Counted from the stretch's first letter, positions 16,449 through 25,748 are shown. The stretch: DNA of 64,000 nucleotides from Azospirillum baldaniorum (GCF_003119195.2 NZ_CP022254.1:603501-667500); one strand, 5' to 3'. Notes: generated from the letters alone by a model not told the origin. Numbers and translations are program-made.

Positions 16449-17057
16449 TTACGGCTTAGCAGAGGGCTGGGCCAGCGCCTTGTCCACGGCCGCGGTCAGG
16501 GTGGCGGAGTCCGGCGTGACCGAACTGCCGAACCATTCCAGCAGGCGTCCGTCGCGGCCGATCAGGATCTTGTGGAAGTTCCAGCGCGGCACGCCCTGCG
16601 GCCCGGTGACCGCCGCCGCCCAGCGGTAGAGCGGGTGGGCCTGCGGTCCGGTGACGGACTGCTTCTCCATCAGGGGGAAATCGACGCCGTAGTTGAGTTC
16701 GCAGAAGGAGGCGACCTGGGCGTTGCTGCCGGGCTCCTGCCCGCCGAAATCGTTGCTCGGCACCCCCAGCACAACCAGCCCGCGGTCGCGCCGTCCCGCC
16801 CAGAGCGTCTGCAGCCCCTCATACTGGCCGGTGTAGCCGCATTGCGACGCCGTGTTGACCAGCAGCACCGCCTTGCCCCGGAAGGCATCGGGCGCGAGCG
16901 TGCCGCCGTCGATGGCCGGCAGGGGCAGCGCCGCCCAGTCGAGCGCGTCGGCCGCCGCCGCCGCGCTGGGGACGGCCGCGGACAGCGTCAGGACGGCGGA
17001 CAGCATCACGGAAACGGATCGGGCGGCGGATTGGGCGGCATCGCGGATCGTCGGCAT
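16449..17057 (-). CDS. Exported glutathione peroxidase
   Basis: 202 residues with an N-terminal hydrophobic signal segment (about residues 15-38, SVMLSAVLTLSAAVPSAAAA). The thioredoxin-fold peroxidase domain follows. The peroxidatic residue is a cysteine in VLLVNTASQCGYTGQYEGLQ, where animal enzymes have selenocysteine. The conserved Gln and Trp of the catalytic tetrad are visible in VLGVPSNDFGGQEPGSN and PRWNFHKILIGRDG. It should reduce hydrogen or organic peroxides in the periplasm, probably with thioredoxin-like donors as known for non-selenium homologues. Most bacterial relatives are cytoplasmic, so export is notable. Confidence 0.92.
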   Translation of the reverse strand: MPTIRDAAQSAARSVSVMLSAVLTLSAAVPSAAAAADALDWAALPLPAIDGGTLAPDAFRGKAVLLVNTASQCGYTGQYEGLQTLWAGRRDRGLVVLGVPSNDFGGQEPGSNAQVASFCELNYGVDFPLMEKQSVTGPQAHPLYRWAAAVTGPQGVPRWNFHKILIGRDGRLLEWFGSSVTPDSATLTAAVDKALAQPSAKP

Positions 17058-17236
17058 GGTGGTCTCCCGGTCGGCGGCTCTGGTCGGTACGGCCTTGTCC
17101 TATACGGCGGTCGAGGCGTGTCGGATCATGCACGCGCATGGGTGCCATGGCCATCTTGCCGTGCGTCGGACGGCCGCACCTGCTTTAGGGTTGTCCCCCC
17201 GCCCGCCCCAGACCATAGACCGGCCGACGCCCTCCC

Positions 17237-18388
17237 ATGCGCCTTCTCATCCTGATGCTCGGCCTCGCCGGTTTCGCGAGCGCCTTTTCGCTGCGGACCA
17301 CCGACCCGATGCTGACCGTCATCGCGTCGGACCTCGGCATCGGCGTGGCCGAGGCGGCCCTGCTCTCCTCCGCCTACACCCTGCCCTACGCAGCGATGCA
17401 GTTGATCCTGGGACCGGTGGGCGACGCCATCGGCAAGACCCGGCTGATCCGCCTGTCGCTGGTCGTCCTGACCATCGGCGTGGCGCTGTCGGCGGTGGCC
17501 CCCGGCTACTACACCGTTCTGGCCTCGCGGATGCTGGCCGGCGCCTTCGCCGGGGGAATCATCCCGGCCTCCATGGCGCTGATCGGCGACCGGGTGGTCT
17601 ACACGGAGCGGCAGTTCGCCATCAGCCGTTTCCTGCTGGCGGTGATCCTCGGCCAGATGTCCGGTTCCGCGGTGGCCGGCGCCCTGTCGGAGGTGGCGGG
17701 CTGGCGCACCGTCTTCGCCCTGGCCGCCGTGGTGACCGGACTGATCGCCCTGACCGCCGCCCTCCTCCTGAAGGGCGAGCGGGAGGAGCGGCATCCCCTG
17801 TCCATGGCTGACGCGCGGGCGCGCTACGCCTCCGTCCTGGCGAATCCGGTGTCGGTCTGGGTGTTCGCGACGGTGGCGGCGGAAGGGCTGCTGATCTTCG
17901 GCGTCTTCCCCTTCGTCGCCCCCATGCTGTCCCGCCACGGGGCGGAGGGCGCGTTCGAGGCCGGGGTGACGCTCGCCGCCTTCGCCATCGGCGGAGTCGT
18001 CTACAGCTTCATCGTGCGGCGCCTGCTCGGCACGCTCGGCCAATGGGGGATGATGGGGGCCGGCGGTCTGGTGGCCGGCGGCTCCTATCTGGCGATGCTC
18101 GCCCCGGTGCCCTGGCCGGTGGTGTCCCTGCTGTTCCTGGTCGCCGGATTCGGCTTCTACATGCTGCACAACACCATGCAGACCCAGGCGACGGAGCTGT
18201 CGGCGACGGCGCGTGGGTCGGCGCTCGCCCTCTTCGCTTCCTCCTTCTTCCTGGGACAGGGGATCGGGCCGGTGGTCTACGGGGCGGTCGCCGATCGGGT
18301 CGGCCTGCCCGCCCTGTTCCTGTTCGGCGGCGTGCTGACCATGCTGCTGGGCGTCGGAGCGGTGCGGCTGATCCGCCGTCCGGCGTGA
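17237..18388 (+). CDS. MFS transporter
   Basis: 383 residues with twelve predicted membrane helices and the MFS signature between helices 2 and 3 (GPVGDAIGKTRLIRLSLVVL). The sequence AFSLRTTDPMLTVIASDLGI at the start resembles the DHA1 drug/sugar efflux group. The second half repeats the fold (TARGSALALFASSFFLGQGI). No adjacent enzyme or regulator identifies the substrate. It is divergent from the glutathione peroxidase. Confidence 0.9.
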   Translation: MRLLILMLGLAGFASAFSLRTTDPMLTVIASDLGIGVAEAALLSSAYTLPYAAMQLILGPVGDAIGKTRLIRLSLVVLTIGVALSAVAPGYYTVLASRMLAGAFAGGIIPASMALIGDRVVYTERQFAISRFLLAVILGQMSGSAVAGALSEVAGWRTVFALAAVVTGLIALTAALLLKGEREERHPLSMADARARYASVLANPVSVWVFATVAAEGLLIFGVFPFVAPMLSRHGAEGAFEAGVTLAAFAIGGVVYSFIVRRLLGTLGQWGMMGAGGLVAGGSYLAMLAPVPWPVVSLLFLVAGFGFYMLHNTMQTQATELSATARGSALALFASSFFLGQGIGPVVYGAVADRVGLPALFLFGGVLTMLLGVGAVRLIRRPA

Positions 18389-18750
18389 TGGGCAGGCGTG
18401 ACGGCTCGGCCCGACTGATATTTCAATATTTCGGATATCCCCAGATTCTGTGGATAACTCTGTTGGCGAATCGAGGGGTAACCGAAGGGACAGGCGGCCC
18501 CTCAAGGGGTCGGGCAGAAATGCCTGATTTTTAGGCACATTAGAAAACCGCGCCGATCAAGGATTTTTCGCGCGCCGGGCTTGCTTTCGCGCCCGGCCCG
18601 GCGCCTGCCCCGCCCGGCAACGGGAGTCAAGCGAAGGATGCACTCCCCTGTGAACAACTTTCCTTGACAGGGCCTGCGGGCCACGGCAAAGCGCTGCTCC
18701 CGGCGCCGAGACGACTTGCGCGCCACCGGTCCGTGGGGCACTCTGGCGCC
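18389..18750. other. Intergenic stretch without a recognised gene
   Basis: 362 bases between the MFS carrier and a small gene. It contains a short stem-loop TGCCT-GATTTTT-AGGCA near 18521-18537 that could end the MFS transcript, and AT-richer sequence around 18415-18475 that may hold a promoter. No ORF here looks coding. Confidence 0.4.
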
Positions 18751-18984
18751 ATGTTCACCGTCAGCGAAAGCGAAGCCGAAACGATCCGCCGGGCCTTCCA
18801 CGACCGCGGCGAATGGTCCGCAGTGGTGGAGTTGCGCCGGCTGTTCCCGGTCTTCGCCAACAACCCGGAGGCGCTGCGCTGCGTGCGCGCCATCGCCGGC
18901 TGGCAACCCCTCCCCGCCCCTGCCGCGGCCCCGCCCAAGGTGACCCAGTTGCGGCGCCGCAAGCCGGCGGAGCCGCAGCCCTAA
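18751..18984 (+). CDS. Small hypothetical protein
   Basis: 77 residues starting at the ATG at 18751 (MFTVSESEAETIRRAFHDRG). It reads as a short helical protein: residues 1-50 are amphipathic (EWSAVVELRRLFPVFANNPE), with Pro/Ala-rich and basic C-terminal residues. There is no signal peptide and no known family. Codon third positions are strongly G/C, supporting coding. It runs toward and ends four bases from the convergent MscS-family gene. Confidence 0.6.
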   Translation: MFTVSESEAETIRRAFHDRGEWSAVVELRRLFPVFANNPEALRCVRAIAGWQPLPAPAAAPPKVTQLRRRKPAEPQP

Positions 18985-18988
18985 GTCG

Positions 18989-21637
18989 TCAGGTGGCGGT
19001 GCGCGGTCCGCGGTCGCTGAGCGTGTCGGCCAGCGGCACGACCTTGCCGCCGTCGGCGACCACCTGAAGCTCCGGCACGCCGCCGGACTGGGCGCGGCGC
19101 TCGGCCAGGAGGACCTCCAGCATCGCCTCGACCTTCGGCATGTGGACGGTCTGCTGGTCGAAGGGCATCTGGATGCCCTGTTCGCGGAACTGTTCCAGGA
19201 TGCGCATGCGCAGCTCGTTGCGCACCGGGATGATGTGCTCGGTGTTGGCGACGAAGCAGCGCAGCTCGAACTCCGGCCCGCTCGGCCCGAAGTCGCGGAA
19301 CATCACCACCGGCTCCGGGTTGCGCAGCACCTGGGCGTGGCCGTAGCCGATCCTCAGCAGCAGCGCGTAGACCTGCCGGGCGTCGGTGTCGTAGGTGATG
19401 CGGACCTTGATCTCGATGCGGGTGGTCTTGTCCTTGAGCGTCCAGTTGACCACCGACTTGGAGATGAACTCCGAGTTCGGGATGATGACGGAAGCGCGCT
19501 GGAAGGTCTGGATCTCCGTCGCGCGCACGCTGATCCGGCGCACCGTGCCTTCCAGCCCGTTGACGACCACCCAGTCGCCCACCTTCACCGGCCGCTCGAC
19601 CAGCATGATCAGGCCGGAGATGAAGTTGCTGACGACGTTCTGCAGGCCGAAACCGATACCGACCGACAGGGCGGACGCGATCATGGCGAGGCTGGACAGG
19701 TCGAGCCCCAGCGTGCCGACTGACATCAGCACCGCCATGGTGGTTCCGAGATAGCCCACACCCATGCGGATGGAGTTGCGCACGCCGTCGTCCATGTTGA
19801 CGCGGCCGAGGATGCGCTCGTCGAGCTGGCGCTGGATGAAGCGGGTCACCGCGACGACGACGCCCAGCACCATCAGCGCCGACATGATGTCGCCCGGCGC
19901 GATGCGCACGCCGCCCACGGTGACGCCGCTGAGGAAGCCGTCGGCCAGCCCCTTCATCTCCGACAGGGTCATGCCGGTCAGCGGCAGCAGGAAGAAGGCC
20001 GCCACGGTCAGCAGCAGCCCGTCGATCACCGTCCGTCCGGCCTGCCCCAGCATCCGCCGGCCGCGGTCGGTGGCGATCACGATGTCGCGCACCTCGGCCA
20101 CCTGCCCACTGCCGCGCTCCAGCAGGACGCACAGCAGCTCGCGCAGGACGCCGCGCGCCACCAGCAGGACGCCGCCGATGATGAGCGTGGTTAGCATCAG
20201 CTTCGAGGCGTAGATCGCACCGACCAGATAGCCGGCGCCCGAGGCAACCAGCGAGGCGAGCGCCACCGCGCCGATCAGCAGACGCAGACGCAGCCCGACG
20301 ACCCGTGGGCGGGCGGGCGGCACGTCCTCCGCCTCGGCGGCAGCAGGGGTCGCGGCCGGCGGTGGCAGGGTGACGTCCACTGCGGCCCCGGGCATCGGCT
20401 CCGGGCATCCGCAATCGTCGGTCTCCTCCGCGTCGGGCGGCGGGGCGGCCAGCCAGAGGTGATCGGGGTAGAGGAACAGCAGCGACACGGCGATCAGCGC
20501 CATGGTGCCGAAGCCGGTGATTGACCGCAGCTCCGGCGGGGTGAACATCCCCTCCGACAAAGCGATGCCGGTACCGGCCAGGGCCAGCCCGATCATGACG
20601 AGCGGGACGCGGCGGACCAGACGGCGCGCGCTGTCCGGGTCGAGGTTGGCGAGCTGCCAGGACGGATGGTCGGGCGCCAGGGTGGCGCGGGCGACGCCGG
20701 TGACCAGGAAATAGGCGGTCAGGCCGCCCGACACCCCGACCACCAGAGCGGTCAGCGGACCGGCATCGGCGGCGTCGCGCAGCAGCCCGACCAGGGCGCC
20801 GCTCAGCACCAGCGTCGGCACCAGCGGCACCAGACAGCGGGCCAGCGCCTCCACCGCCATCGCCACCACCCGCTGGCGGTAGCTGGGCCGCTCCTCCAGA
20901 TCGCGGTGGCCGTAGCGGCGCAGCAGCACCCGGCGCACCGGCCAGGCGACCAGGAACAGGACAGCGGCGAGCGCGCCCAGACCGTACAGGCGACCGCGCC
21001 ACTCGTCGTCGCCCATGACGATGCCGAAGGCCCGCCCGATGCGCTCCTGCACATAGGCGGTCTGCTCGGGCAGGGCGGCCCAGGTGGCGGGCAGCAGCGG
21101 CACCGGGCCGCGCCGGACGATCTGCTCGGTGAGCTGGGTCATGCGCTGGTCGGCGGCGGTGCGCAGCAGGATGTCGGCGCGGGTGACGATCAACTCGGTC
21201 TGCTTGGTCCGCCCTTCCGCCTCGCCGATGGTCTGGGTCAGGCGCTTGCGCTCCGCGGCGATCCCCGCCTCCTCCGGCGGAGCGCCCTGGGCCGGCGGCG
21301 GACCCAACGCGTCCAGCATGCGCTGGGCGGTGTCGCGGGCCGCCGCCGCCGCCGCGCCGGCTTCCCGGACCTCATGCTGGATCTTCGCCAGATCGGCGCG
21401 CAGGGTCTCATATTCCGTGTTCGCCAGATCACCCCCGGCGATGCGGTTGGCCGCCCTCTCCAAGGCGTTCTGCCATTGCGGCAGCTTGGTCTTGAAGTCC
21501 GCCGCCGCCTCCGCCGCCGGAGCGGCGGACTGGGCCAGGGCCGATGGAACGACGGCACCCGCCGCAAGCGCGCCACACAGCATCAGGGCTGCCAGAAGCC
21601 GGCCGATCCGGCAGCGGAAGGCGGAGGAGGTCTGCAT
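18989..21637 (-). CDS. Large MscS-family mechanosensitive channel with DUF3772 periplasmic domain
   Basis: 882 residues from the ATG at 21637 (a GTG one codon upstream is also possible). A signal peptide (LLAALMLCGALAAGAVV) is followed by a coiled periplasmic region (about 45-180), which is DUF3772-like. About ten membrane helices come next. The conserved MscS pore/vestibule module lies at about 640-860 (SVGIGFGLQNVVSNFISGLI, LVERPVKVGDWV, VRRISVRATEIQTFQRASVI, IPNSEFISKSVVNWTLKD). It would act as an osmotic safety valve in the inner membrane, like the larger YbiO/MscK-type paralogues. Two acidic linkers with Cys (DDCGCPEP near 412) are a curiosity. No regulatory partner is seen. Confidence 0.92.
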   Translation of the reverse strand: MQTSSAFRCRIGRLLAALMLCGALAAGAVVPSALAQSAAPAAEAAADFKTKLPQWQNALERAANRIAGGDLANTEYETLRADLAKIQHEVREAGAAAAAARDTAQRMLDALGPPPAQGAPPEEAGIAAERKRLTQTIGEAEGRTKQTELIVTRADILLRTAADQRMTQLTEQIVRRGPVPLLPATWAALPEQTAYVQERIGRAFGIVMGDDEWRGRLYGLGALAAVLFLVAWPVRRVLLRRYGHRDLEERPSYRQRVVAMAVEALARCLVPLVPTLVLSGALVGLLRDAADAGPLTALVVGVSGGLTAYFLVTGVARATLAPDHPSWQLANLDPDSARRLVRRVPLVMIGLALAGTGIALSEGMFTPPELRSITGFGTMALIAVSLLFLYPDHLWLAAPPPDAEETDDCGCPEPMPGAAVDVTLPPPAATPAAAEAEDVPPARPRVVGLRLRLLIGAVALASLVASGAGYLVGAIYASKLMLTTLIIGGVLLVARGVLRELLCVLLERGSGQVAEVRDIVIATDRGRRMLGQAGRTVIDGLLLTVAAFFLLPLTGMTLSEMKGLADGFLSGVTVGGVRIAPGDIMSALMVLGVVVAVTRFIQRQLDERILGRVNMDDGVRNSIRMGVGYLGTTMAVLMSVGTLGLDLSSLAMIASALSVGIGFGLQNVVSNFISGLIMLVERPVKVGDWVVVNGLEGTVRRISVRATEIQTFQRASVIIPNSEFISKSVVNWTLKDKTTRIEIKVRITYDTDARQVYALLLRIGYGHAQVLRNPEPVVMFRDFGPSGPEFELRCFVANTEHIIPVRNELRMRILEQFREQGIQMPFDQQTVHMPKVEAMLEVLLAERRAQSGGVPELQVVADGGKVVPLADTLSDRGPRTAT

Positions 21638-21914
21638 CACCGTTCGGAGTCTCTTGTTGGCGAATGGCTGCGGTTCCGGCGAACCGGGAAAAGGGATACC
21701 TATACTCTTCGGTGTCGCGGCAAAAGTATGGCACGCCGTGTCACCAGGATGTGACAGAGAGGTTCGGAAGCGCGCATCCGTTCGCGGGGGCCAGGGCGAG
21801 GCGCCGGTCCCGGGGTCCGCTGTTTCATGCGCCTGCCCGCCGATTGAGCATGGCGTGGTTGCGTGTCTTGATGATACAGGTTGCGTATCGTCGCTTCATA
21901 CGCACGTCATCATC

Positions 21915-22097
21915 ATGGCCGGCCTGACCGACATCGACCGCACCCTCCTCCGCACCGCGCTGAAGGCCGCAAAGCGCAACGACGTCCCGTCCGTCGGGAT
22001 GCCGACCGAGACGCTGGAACGGCTTCTGGAGTATCTGGCAGTCCTTGAAGGGACGCAGTCCGGCGCGCAGTCCGAAGGCGCCCCGGGGTCAAACTGA
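21915..22097 (+). CDS. Small hypothetical protein (60 residues)
   Basis: Begins MAGLTDIDRTLLRTALKAAK and continues as an amphipathic helical protein (TETLERLLEYLAVLEG) with a short polar tail. The upstream stretch (about 21850-21914) is AT-richer and could carry a promoter. There is no clear ribosome-binding site. The regular heptad-like leucines support a real product, but I recognise no family. Confidence 0.45.
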   Translation: MAGLTDIDRTLLRTALKAAKRNDVPSVGMPTETLERLLEYLAVLEGTQSGAQSEGAPGSN

Positions 22098-22300
22098 CCC
22101 TTCAACCATTGCCTGGCCGGCAATGGCAGGACGTCTCACCCCGGCGTTACATACTATCGTATGCCTACCAACCGGCGCCGAACCTGCGCAGTCGCTGAAC
22201 GGTACGTTGTGACATTGAATTCGAGTCGCAACCGATGCTCGACTAACCCTATCGAACGGAGTAAGACTTTGGGACCCACTCCTTCAGGCGGACGATCCAC

Positions 22301-22498
22301 TTGTGCCAGTTTGCCACACCGGAATGCGGTCACGCCTGTCGCGCGATCAGGCTCGTCCGCGAACACAGCCGCGGACCCGTGGGGTTGGACGCGCGCGCCT
22401 ATCTGATTCGGGTCGAGCGTCGGCTCATGCAGTTCCATTGCGGCGCTCCGCTGGGCATTCCAACGGAGGTGGCGCCGCCCCGCGAGGCCGCCGAGTAA
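22301..22498 (+). CDS. Possible small cysteine-containing protein
   Basis: A 65-residue frame starting with TTG: MCQFATPECGHACRAIRLVR. It contains three closely spaced cysteines and a fourth in QFHCGAPLGIP. The mixed-helical middle looks protein-like, but there is no clear ribosome-binding site and codon bias is only moderate. Treat this as a candidate. The wider 22098-22535 stretch contains nothing else convincing. Confidence 0.3.
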   Translation: MCQFATPECGHACRAIRLVREHSRGPVGLDARAYLIRVERRLMQFHCGAPLGIPTEVAPPREAAE

Positions 22499-22535
22499 CC
22501 GGCCGTCACCCTCGCGTACCCCCAGTCCCGTCCGC

Positions 22536-22727
22536 TCAATCCCGCCCGCTGGGGGCATCGGAACGGCCCCGGTCCGGCTCGCGGCCCCGTTCCCCCTCCC
22601 CCTGACGGCCCTTATCCGTCGCCTCGTCGCGTTCGCGCTGACGCTGCCATTGATCGAACTTCTCGGGATCGGTCACCAGATCGATGACGGACGGCTTCCG
22701 GTTGCCGTCGTCGCGCTGTGCGGGCAT
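22536..22727 (-). CDS. Small hydrophilic hypothetical protein
   Basis: 63 residues from the ATG at 22727, chosen because GGAGGTGTTC lies immediately upstream. MPAQRDDGNRKPSVIDLVTD leads into a charged, largely disordered tail rich in Arg, Asp, Glu and Gly (EKFDQWQRQRERDEATDKG). There is no domain assignment. It is divergent from the small-gene cluster at 22919. Confidence 0.5.
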   Translation of the reverse strand: MPAQRDDGNRKPSVIDLVTDPEKFDQWQRQRERDEATDKGRQGEGERGREPDRGRSDAPSGRD

Positions 22728-22918
22728 GAACACCTCCATCGCTGCGCCACACCTGTCCTTTTGCACATCAACAGCGCAAAGGGCCCGGCGCACCAAGCCC
22801 CGCAAGGGGAGAACCCCACAAGCACAGCCTTGCTCCTTTGGCGTCCGGTTTTTGACACAGCACACCCCCGCCCGAATCCTTAGCCTGCGACAGCGATCAA
22901 GACACAGTCGGGGGCGGA

Positions 22919-23146
22919 ATGCTGCGGTTGGGAACACGGGTGAGGTTTGCGGGCCAGGAGGCCCTCGTCGTTGCACGGACCCTTGCCGGTGAGCCGACCT
23001 ACGACATCCGTCTGGCCGACGGCCGTCTCATCAAATACGCCGCCGAAAGCGACCTGGAACCGATCGAGGGGGACGGGTCCGCACCCCCGCCCGCCTCGGC
23101 GCGGCCATCCGGCGACGGCGGCTCCAACCAGGGGGGCATGCAGTGA
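22919..23146 (+). CDS. Small protein with SH3-like N-terminal half
   Basis: 75 residues. GGGGGCGG precedes the ATG. Residues 1-50 (MLRLGTRVRFAGQEALVVAR, then YDIRLADGRLIKYAAESDLE) have the alternating beta pattern of a small SH3/KOW-like barrel. The remaining 25 residues are Pro/Gly/Ser-rich and probably disordered. Its stop codon overlaps the GTG start of the next gene (GTGA), so the two are translationally coupled. Function unknown. Confidence 0.6.
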   Translation: MLRLGTRVRFAGQEALVVARTLAGEPTYDIRLADGRLIKYAAESDLEPIEGDGSAPPPASARPSGDGGSNQGGMQ

Positions 23147-23454
23147 CCCGCGACGACTTCCCCTATTCGCTCCAGCCCTACGCGATGCCGGATAACGGCG
23201 GCGACGGCGCGCAGCCGTCCGACGCCTGGACCCTGGTACTGTTCCGCGCCGCCGACGAGGCGGAACGCCTGTGGTTTCGCGACCATGGATTCGTCATGGA
23301 GGGCCGCCGGTGGGTCCGCCATGCCCCTGTCCCGGACAGCGGTGCCGAGACGCCGACCTCCGGCGATTCGTCCGAGGACGAGGACTTCGGCGATCGTGAG
23401 TCCGACGACAAGGCGCCGGGCACCGGCGGTCCCGCTCCGGACGTCGCCGCCTGA
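23143..23454 (+). CDS. Small acidic hypothetical protein
   Basis: 103 residues starting at a GTG that overlaps the preceding stop. The N-terminal half is compact (AWTLVLFRAADEAERLWFRD, then HGFVMEGRRWVRH). The C-terminal half is acidic and low in complexity (DSSEDEDFGDRESDDK). It sits 66 bases before the large DnaJ-zinc-domain membrane protein and probably belongs to the same transcript. No family recognised. Confidence 0.6.
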   Translation: MTRDDFPYSLQPYAMPDNGGDGAQPSDAWTLVLFRAADEAERLWFRDHGFVMEGRRWVRHAPVPDSGAETPTSGDSSEDEDFGDRESDDKAPGTGGPAPDVAA

Positions 23455-23520
23455 TCTTCCGTTCCGGCGTCCGCGGCCTTTTCCAGTGCCGGCGCCCCTG
23501 TTCGCGGACACGCACGCCCC

Positions 23521-25695
23521 ATGCCCGACAGCCTCGACTTCGACCGGAACGACCTTGGTCCAAACGCACCCGGGCAGAACCATCTGAGCCCCGGCGATCT
23601 GAACCGGCCCGCTCCCTCCCCATCCGCGCCCCCTTCCGCATCGCCGTCCACCGTTCCGCAGACCGCCCTGATCCGGCGGCTGCGCCGGGCGGCCTCCGGC
23701 AACGTGCCGGCGCCGGAAGGGGTGACGCTCCGTCAGGCCCAGCAGCGCGACGTCATGGTCGGCGCCCATCTGACCCTGAGCATCGATTGGGCGACGGAGG
23801 TCGAGGTCCGGCTGGGGGCGGAGATGGTGCGCTTCGCCATCTACTGCCGCAACGCCGCCGAACTGAACGCGACGCTGGCCCGCGACCTGGACGCCGAGGC
23901 GGCTTCGCTGGAAACGGCCCACCGCTTCGCCACGCTGCTCGGCCCGCTGGACGAGCGGGTGGAGGCGATGTCCGCGGCGGAGGAGCCGTTGCCGCCCCTG
24001 CCGTCGCTGCGTGGTCCCTACTATCTGCATGAGGTCTGCACCGGTTGCGACGGCGGCGGGGTGCGGGCCTGCGGCGGCGACGGCTGCCGCGGCGGCAAGA
24101 TTCGTTGCACCCACAGCGCGACCGCCGAGGCGCCGGATTGCCCGGACTGCGGCGGACGCGGCCAGCACCGCTGCCCGGTCTGCGCGGGCGAGGGTGTGGT
24201 CGCCTGCGAGACCTGCGGAGGGGTCGGGCAGTTCACCCACATCCACCACCCCCGCCTGACGGCGCACCCCTCCTACAGCCTGACCGCCCCGCCGGACGCC
24301 CCGGCGGCGGTGCGAATGGCGCTGGAGGAGGCCGGTTTCGCCGGCTTCGCGGCGCTCGCCAACCCCGCACCCGCCACGGTGCGCCATTCCGGCACGCAGC
24401 TTCTCTACCAGGGCAGCGGCACGCTCACGGTGGTCGCGCTGTCCTGGGACTGCGACGGCGTGCCGTTCGAGGTGGAAACCGTCGGTCCGGACACCGACTC
24501 CGCGCCCCTCCCCCCCTTCCTCGACACGGTGCTGGCCCCGGTGCTGGCGCGCATCGCGGCGCTGCCACCCGCCGACGCCTTCGCCCTGGCCGGCGCCTAC
24601 CGCCTGACCCGCTCCATCGCCGAGGCGGTGCTGGATGGCCGGGAACCGGACACCGCGGCGATCGTGGCCGACCATGAGGGCTGCGTCAGCCCCGCCTTCG
24701 TGAAGGAAACCGCCGCCGTGCTGGCGGAGCGGTTCGCCGAGACCAGCCGCACCGCCGTGTCACGGAGTTGGATCGCCGCGGCGGGGCTGCTCGCCCTGGT
24801 CCTGCTTCTCGTGGCGGGCGTGGATGGTCCGGCTCTGCTGACCGGCGCGACGCCCGAGCAGCCGGCCCCGGCGGGGCTGCGGCTGGGCTGGGACATCGGG
24901 ATTCCCATCGCCGCCGGGCTGGGCCTGTGGGCGCTGGTGCGCGGGGTGGTGCGCGGGGCGCTGGCCGCCGCCTTCGGCGGGCCGGTCCGTGCGCCGGATC
25001 AGGGGTCCTGGCCGCTCGTCCTGCTGTCCGCCGCGGCGGCGGTCCATCTCGGCCTGCTGACCCTGTGGAACGGAGGGCCGGGGTTCAGCCGGCTGAACCA
25101 TCGGCTGGACGTGGAAGCGATCAACCAGGGACGCGCGCCGATGCCCACCCCGCGCGTGCTGACTCCGGAGGAGCGAATCATGGCCGCCCAGCGGGCGCTG
25201 GCCCGGCTGGGGCGCTACGACGGGGCGATTGACGGCAAGATGGGCGAAGGCACCCGGACGGGTCTTGCCAGCCTGACCGGACTGGTCGACACGCCGCCGG
25301 GTGTGGCGCCCGAAGACCCGCTGGAATTGGCGGTGGCCATCGCCGCCGACCGCGTGGCGGTCAACGTCCGGACTCCGGAGCTTCTGGTCGGGCCGGGCTG
25401 GAGCAACGCCTCCCGCCTGCGCATGAAGCACGACGACCAGCCGATGGTCGCCGGGGCCTTCCTTGGGGCGCTGGCCGCATCGGGCACGGAGCGAGCGGCA
25501 GCGGGTCAGGAATGGGTTTCGGGAGACGGCTTGCGTTCCGGATTGATCACCGTGACGGGCCGCATCGCCGACCCGAAGGACCGCGGGCGCCTGTGCTTCG
25601 CGCTGACCCACGTCGTGACCACGCCGGCCGGCCGGGACGCCGGCGCGCCGCTGCGCACCTGCCGGACCGCCGGAAACTGGACCCTGGAGGAATGA
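23521..25695 (+). CDS. Membrane protein with DnaJ-type Cys-rich domain and peptidoglycan-binding-like segment
   Basis: 724 residues, no signal peptide. Residues 1-60 are Pro/Ser-rich. About 60-165 is a soluble domain of unknown type. About 173-236 carries repeated C-x-x-C-x-G-x-G-like units (CTGCDGGG, CRGGKIRC, CPDCGGRG, CPVCAGEG, CETCGGVG), as in the zinc-binding domain of DnaJ/Hsp40. There is no J domain. Three membrane helices lie near 417-434, 457-476 and 497-515. After the last helix, TPEERIMAAQRALARLGRYD plus GAIDGKMGEGTRTGL (about 549-582) resembles a PG_binding_1 repeat. The C-terminal 130 residues are unknown. Topology would put the zinc domain in the cytoplasm and the peptidoglycan-like domain in the periplasm. 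The architecture is not one I can name. Confidence 0.75.
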   Translation: MPDSLDFDRNDLGPNAPGQNHLSPGDLNRPAPSPSAPPSASPSTVPQTALIRRLRRAASGNVPAPEGVTLRQAQQRDVMVGAHLTLSIDWATEVEVRLGAEMVRFAIYCRNAAELNATLARDLDAEAASLETAHRFATLLGPLDERVEAMSAAEEPLPPLPSLRGPYYLHEVCTGCDGGGVRACGGDGCRGGKIRCTHSATAEAPDCPDCGGRGQHRCPVCAGEGVVACETCGGVGQFTHIHHPRLTAHPSYSLTAPPDAPAAVRMALEEAGFAGFAALANPAPATVRHSGTQLLYQGSGTLTVVALSWDCDGVPFEVETVGPDTDSAPLPPFLDTVLAPVLARIAALPPADAFALAGAYRLTRSIAEAVLDGREPDTAAIVADHEGCVSPAFVKETAAVLAERFAETSRTAVSRSWIAAAGLLALVLLLVAGVDGPALLTGATPEQPAPAGLRLGWDIGIPIAAGLGLWALVRGVVRGALAAAFGGPVRAPDQGSWPLVLLSAAAAVHLGLLTLWNGGPGFSRLNHRLDVEAINQGRAPMPTPRVLTPEERIMAAQRALARLGRYDGAIDGKMGEGTRTGLASLTGLVDTPPGVAPEDPLELAVAIAADRVAVNVRTPELLVGPGWSNASRLRMKHDDQPMVAGAFLGALAASGTERAAAGQEWVSGDGLRSGLITVTGRIADPKDRGRLCFALTHVVTTPAGRDAGAPLRTCRTAGNWTLEE

Positions 25696-25748
25696 GGCCT
25701 GGAAGAATGGGAAGCGAGATCAAGGAAAGGACCCGCTGCAGGCGGGCA

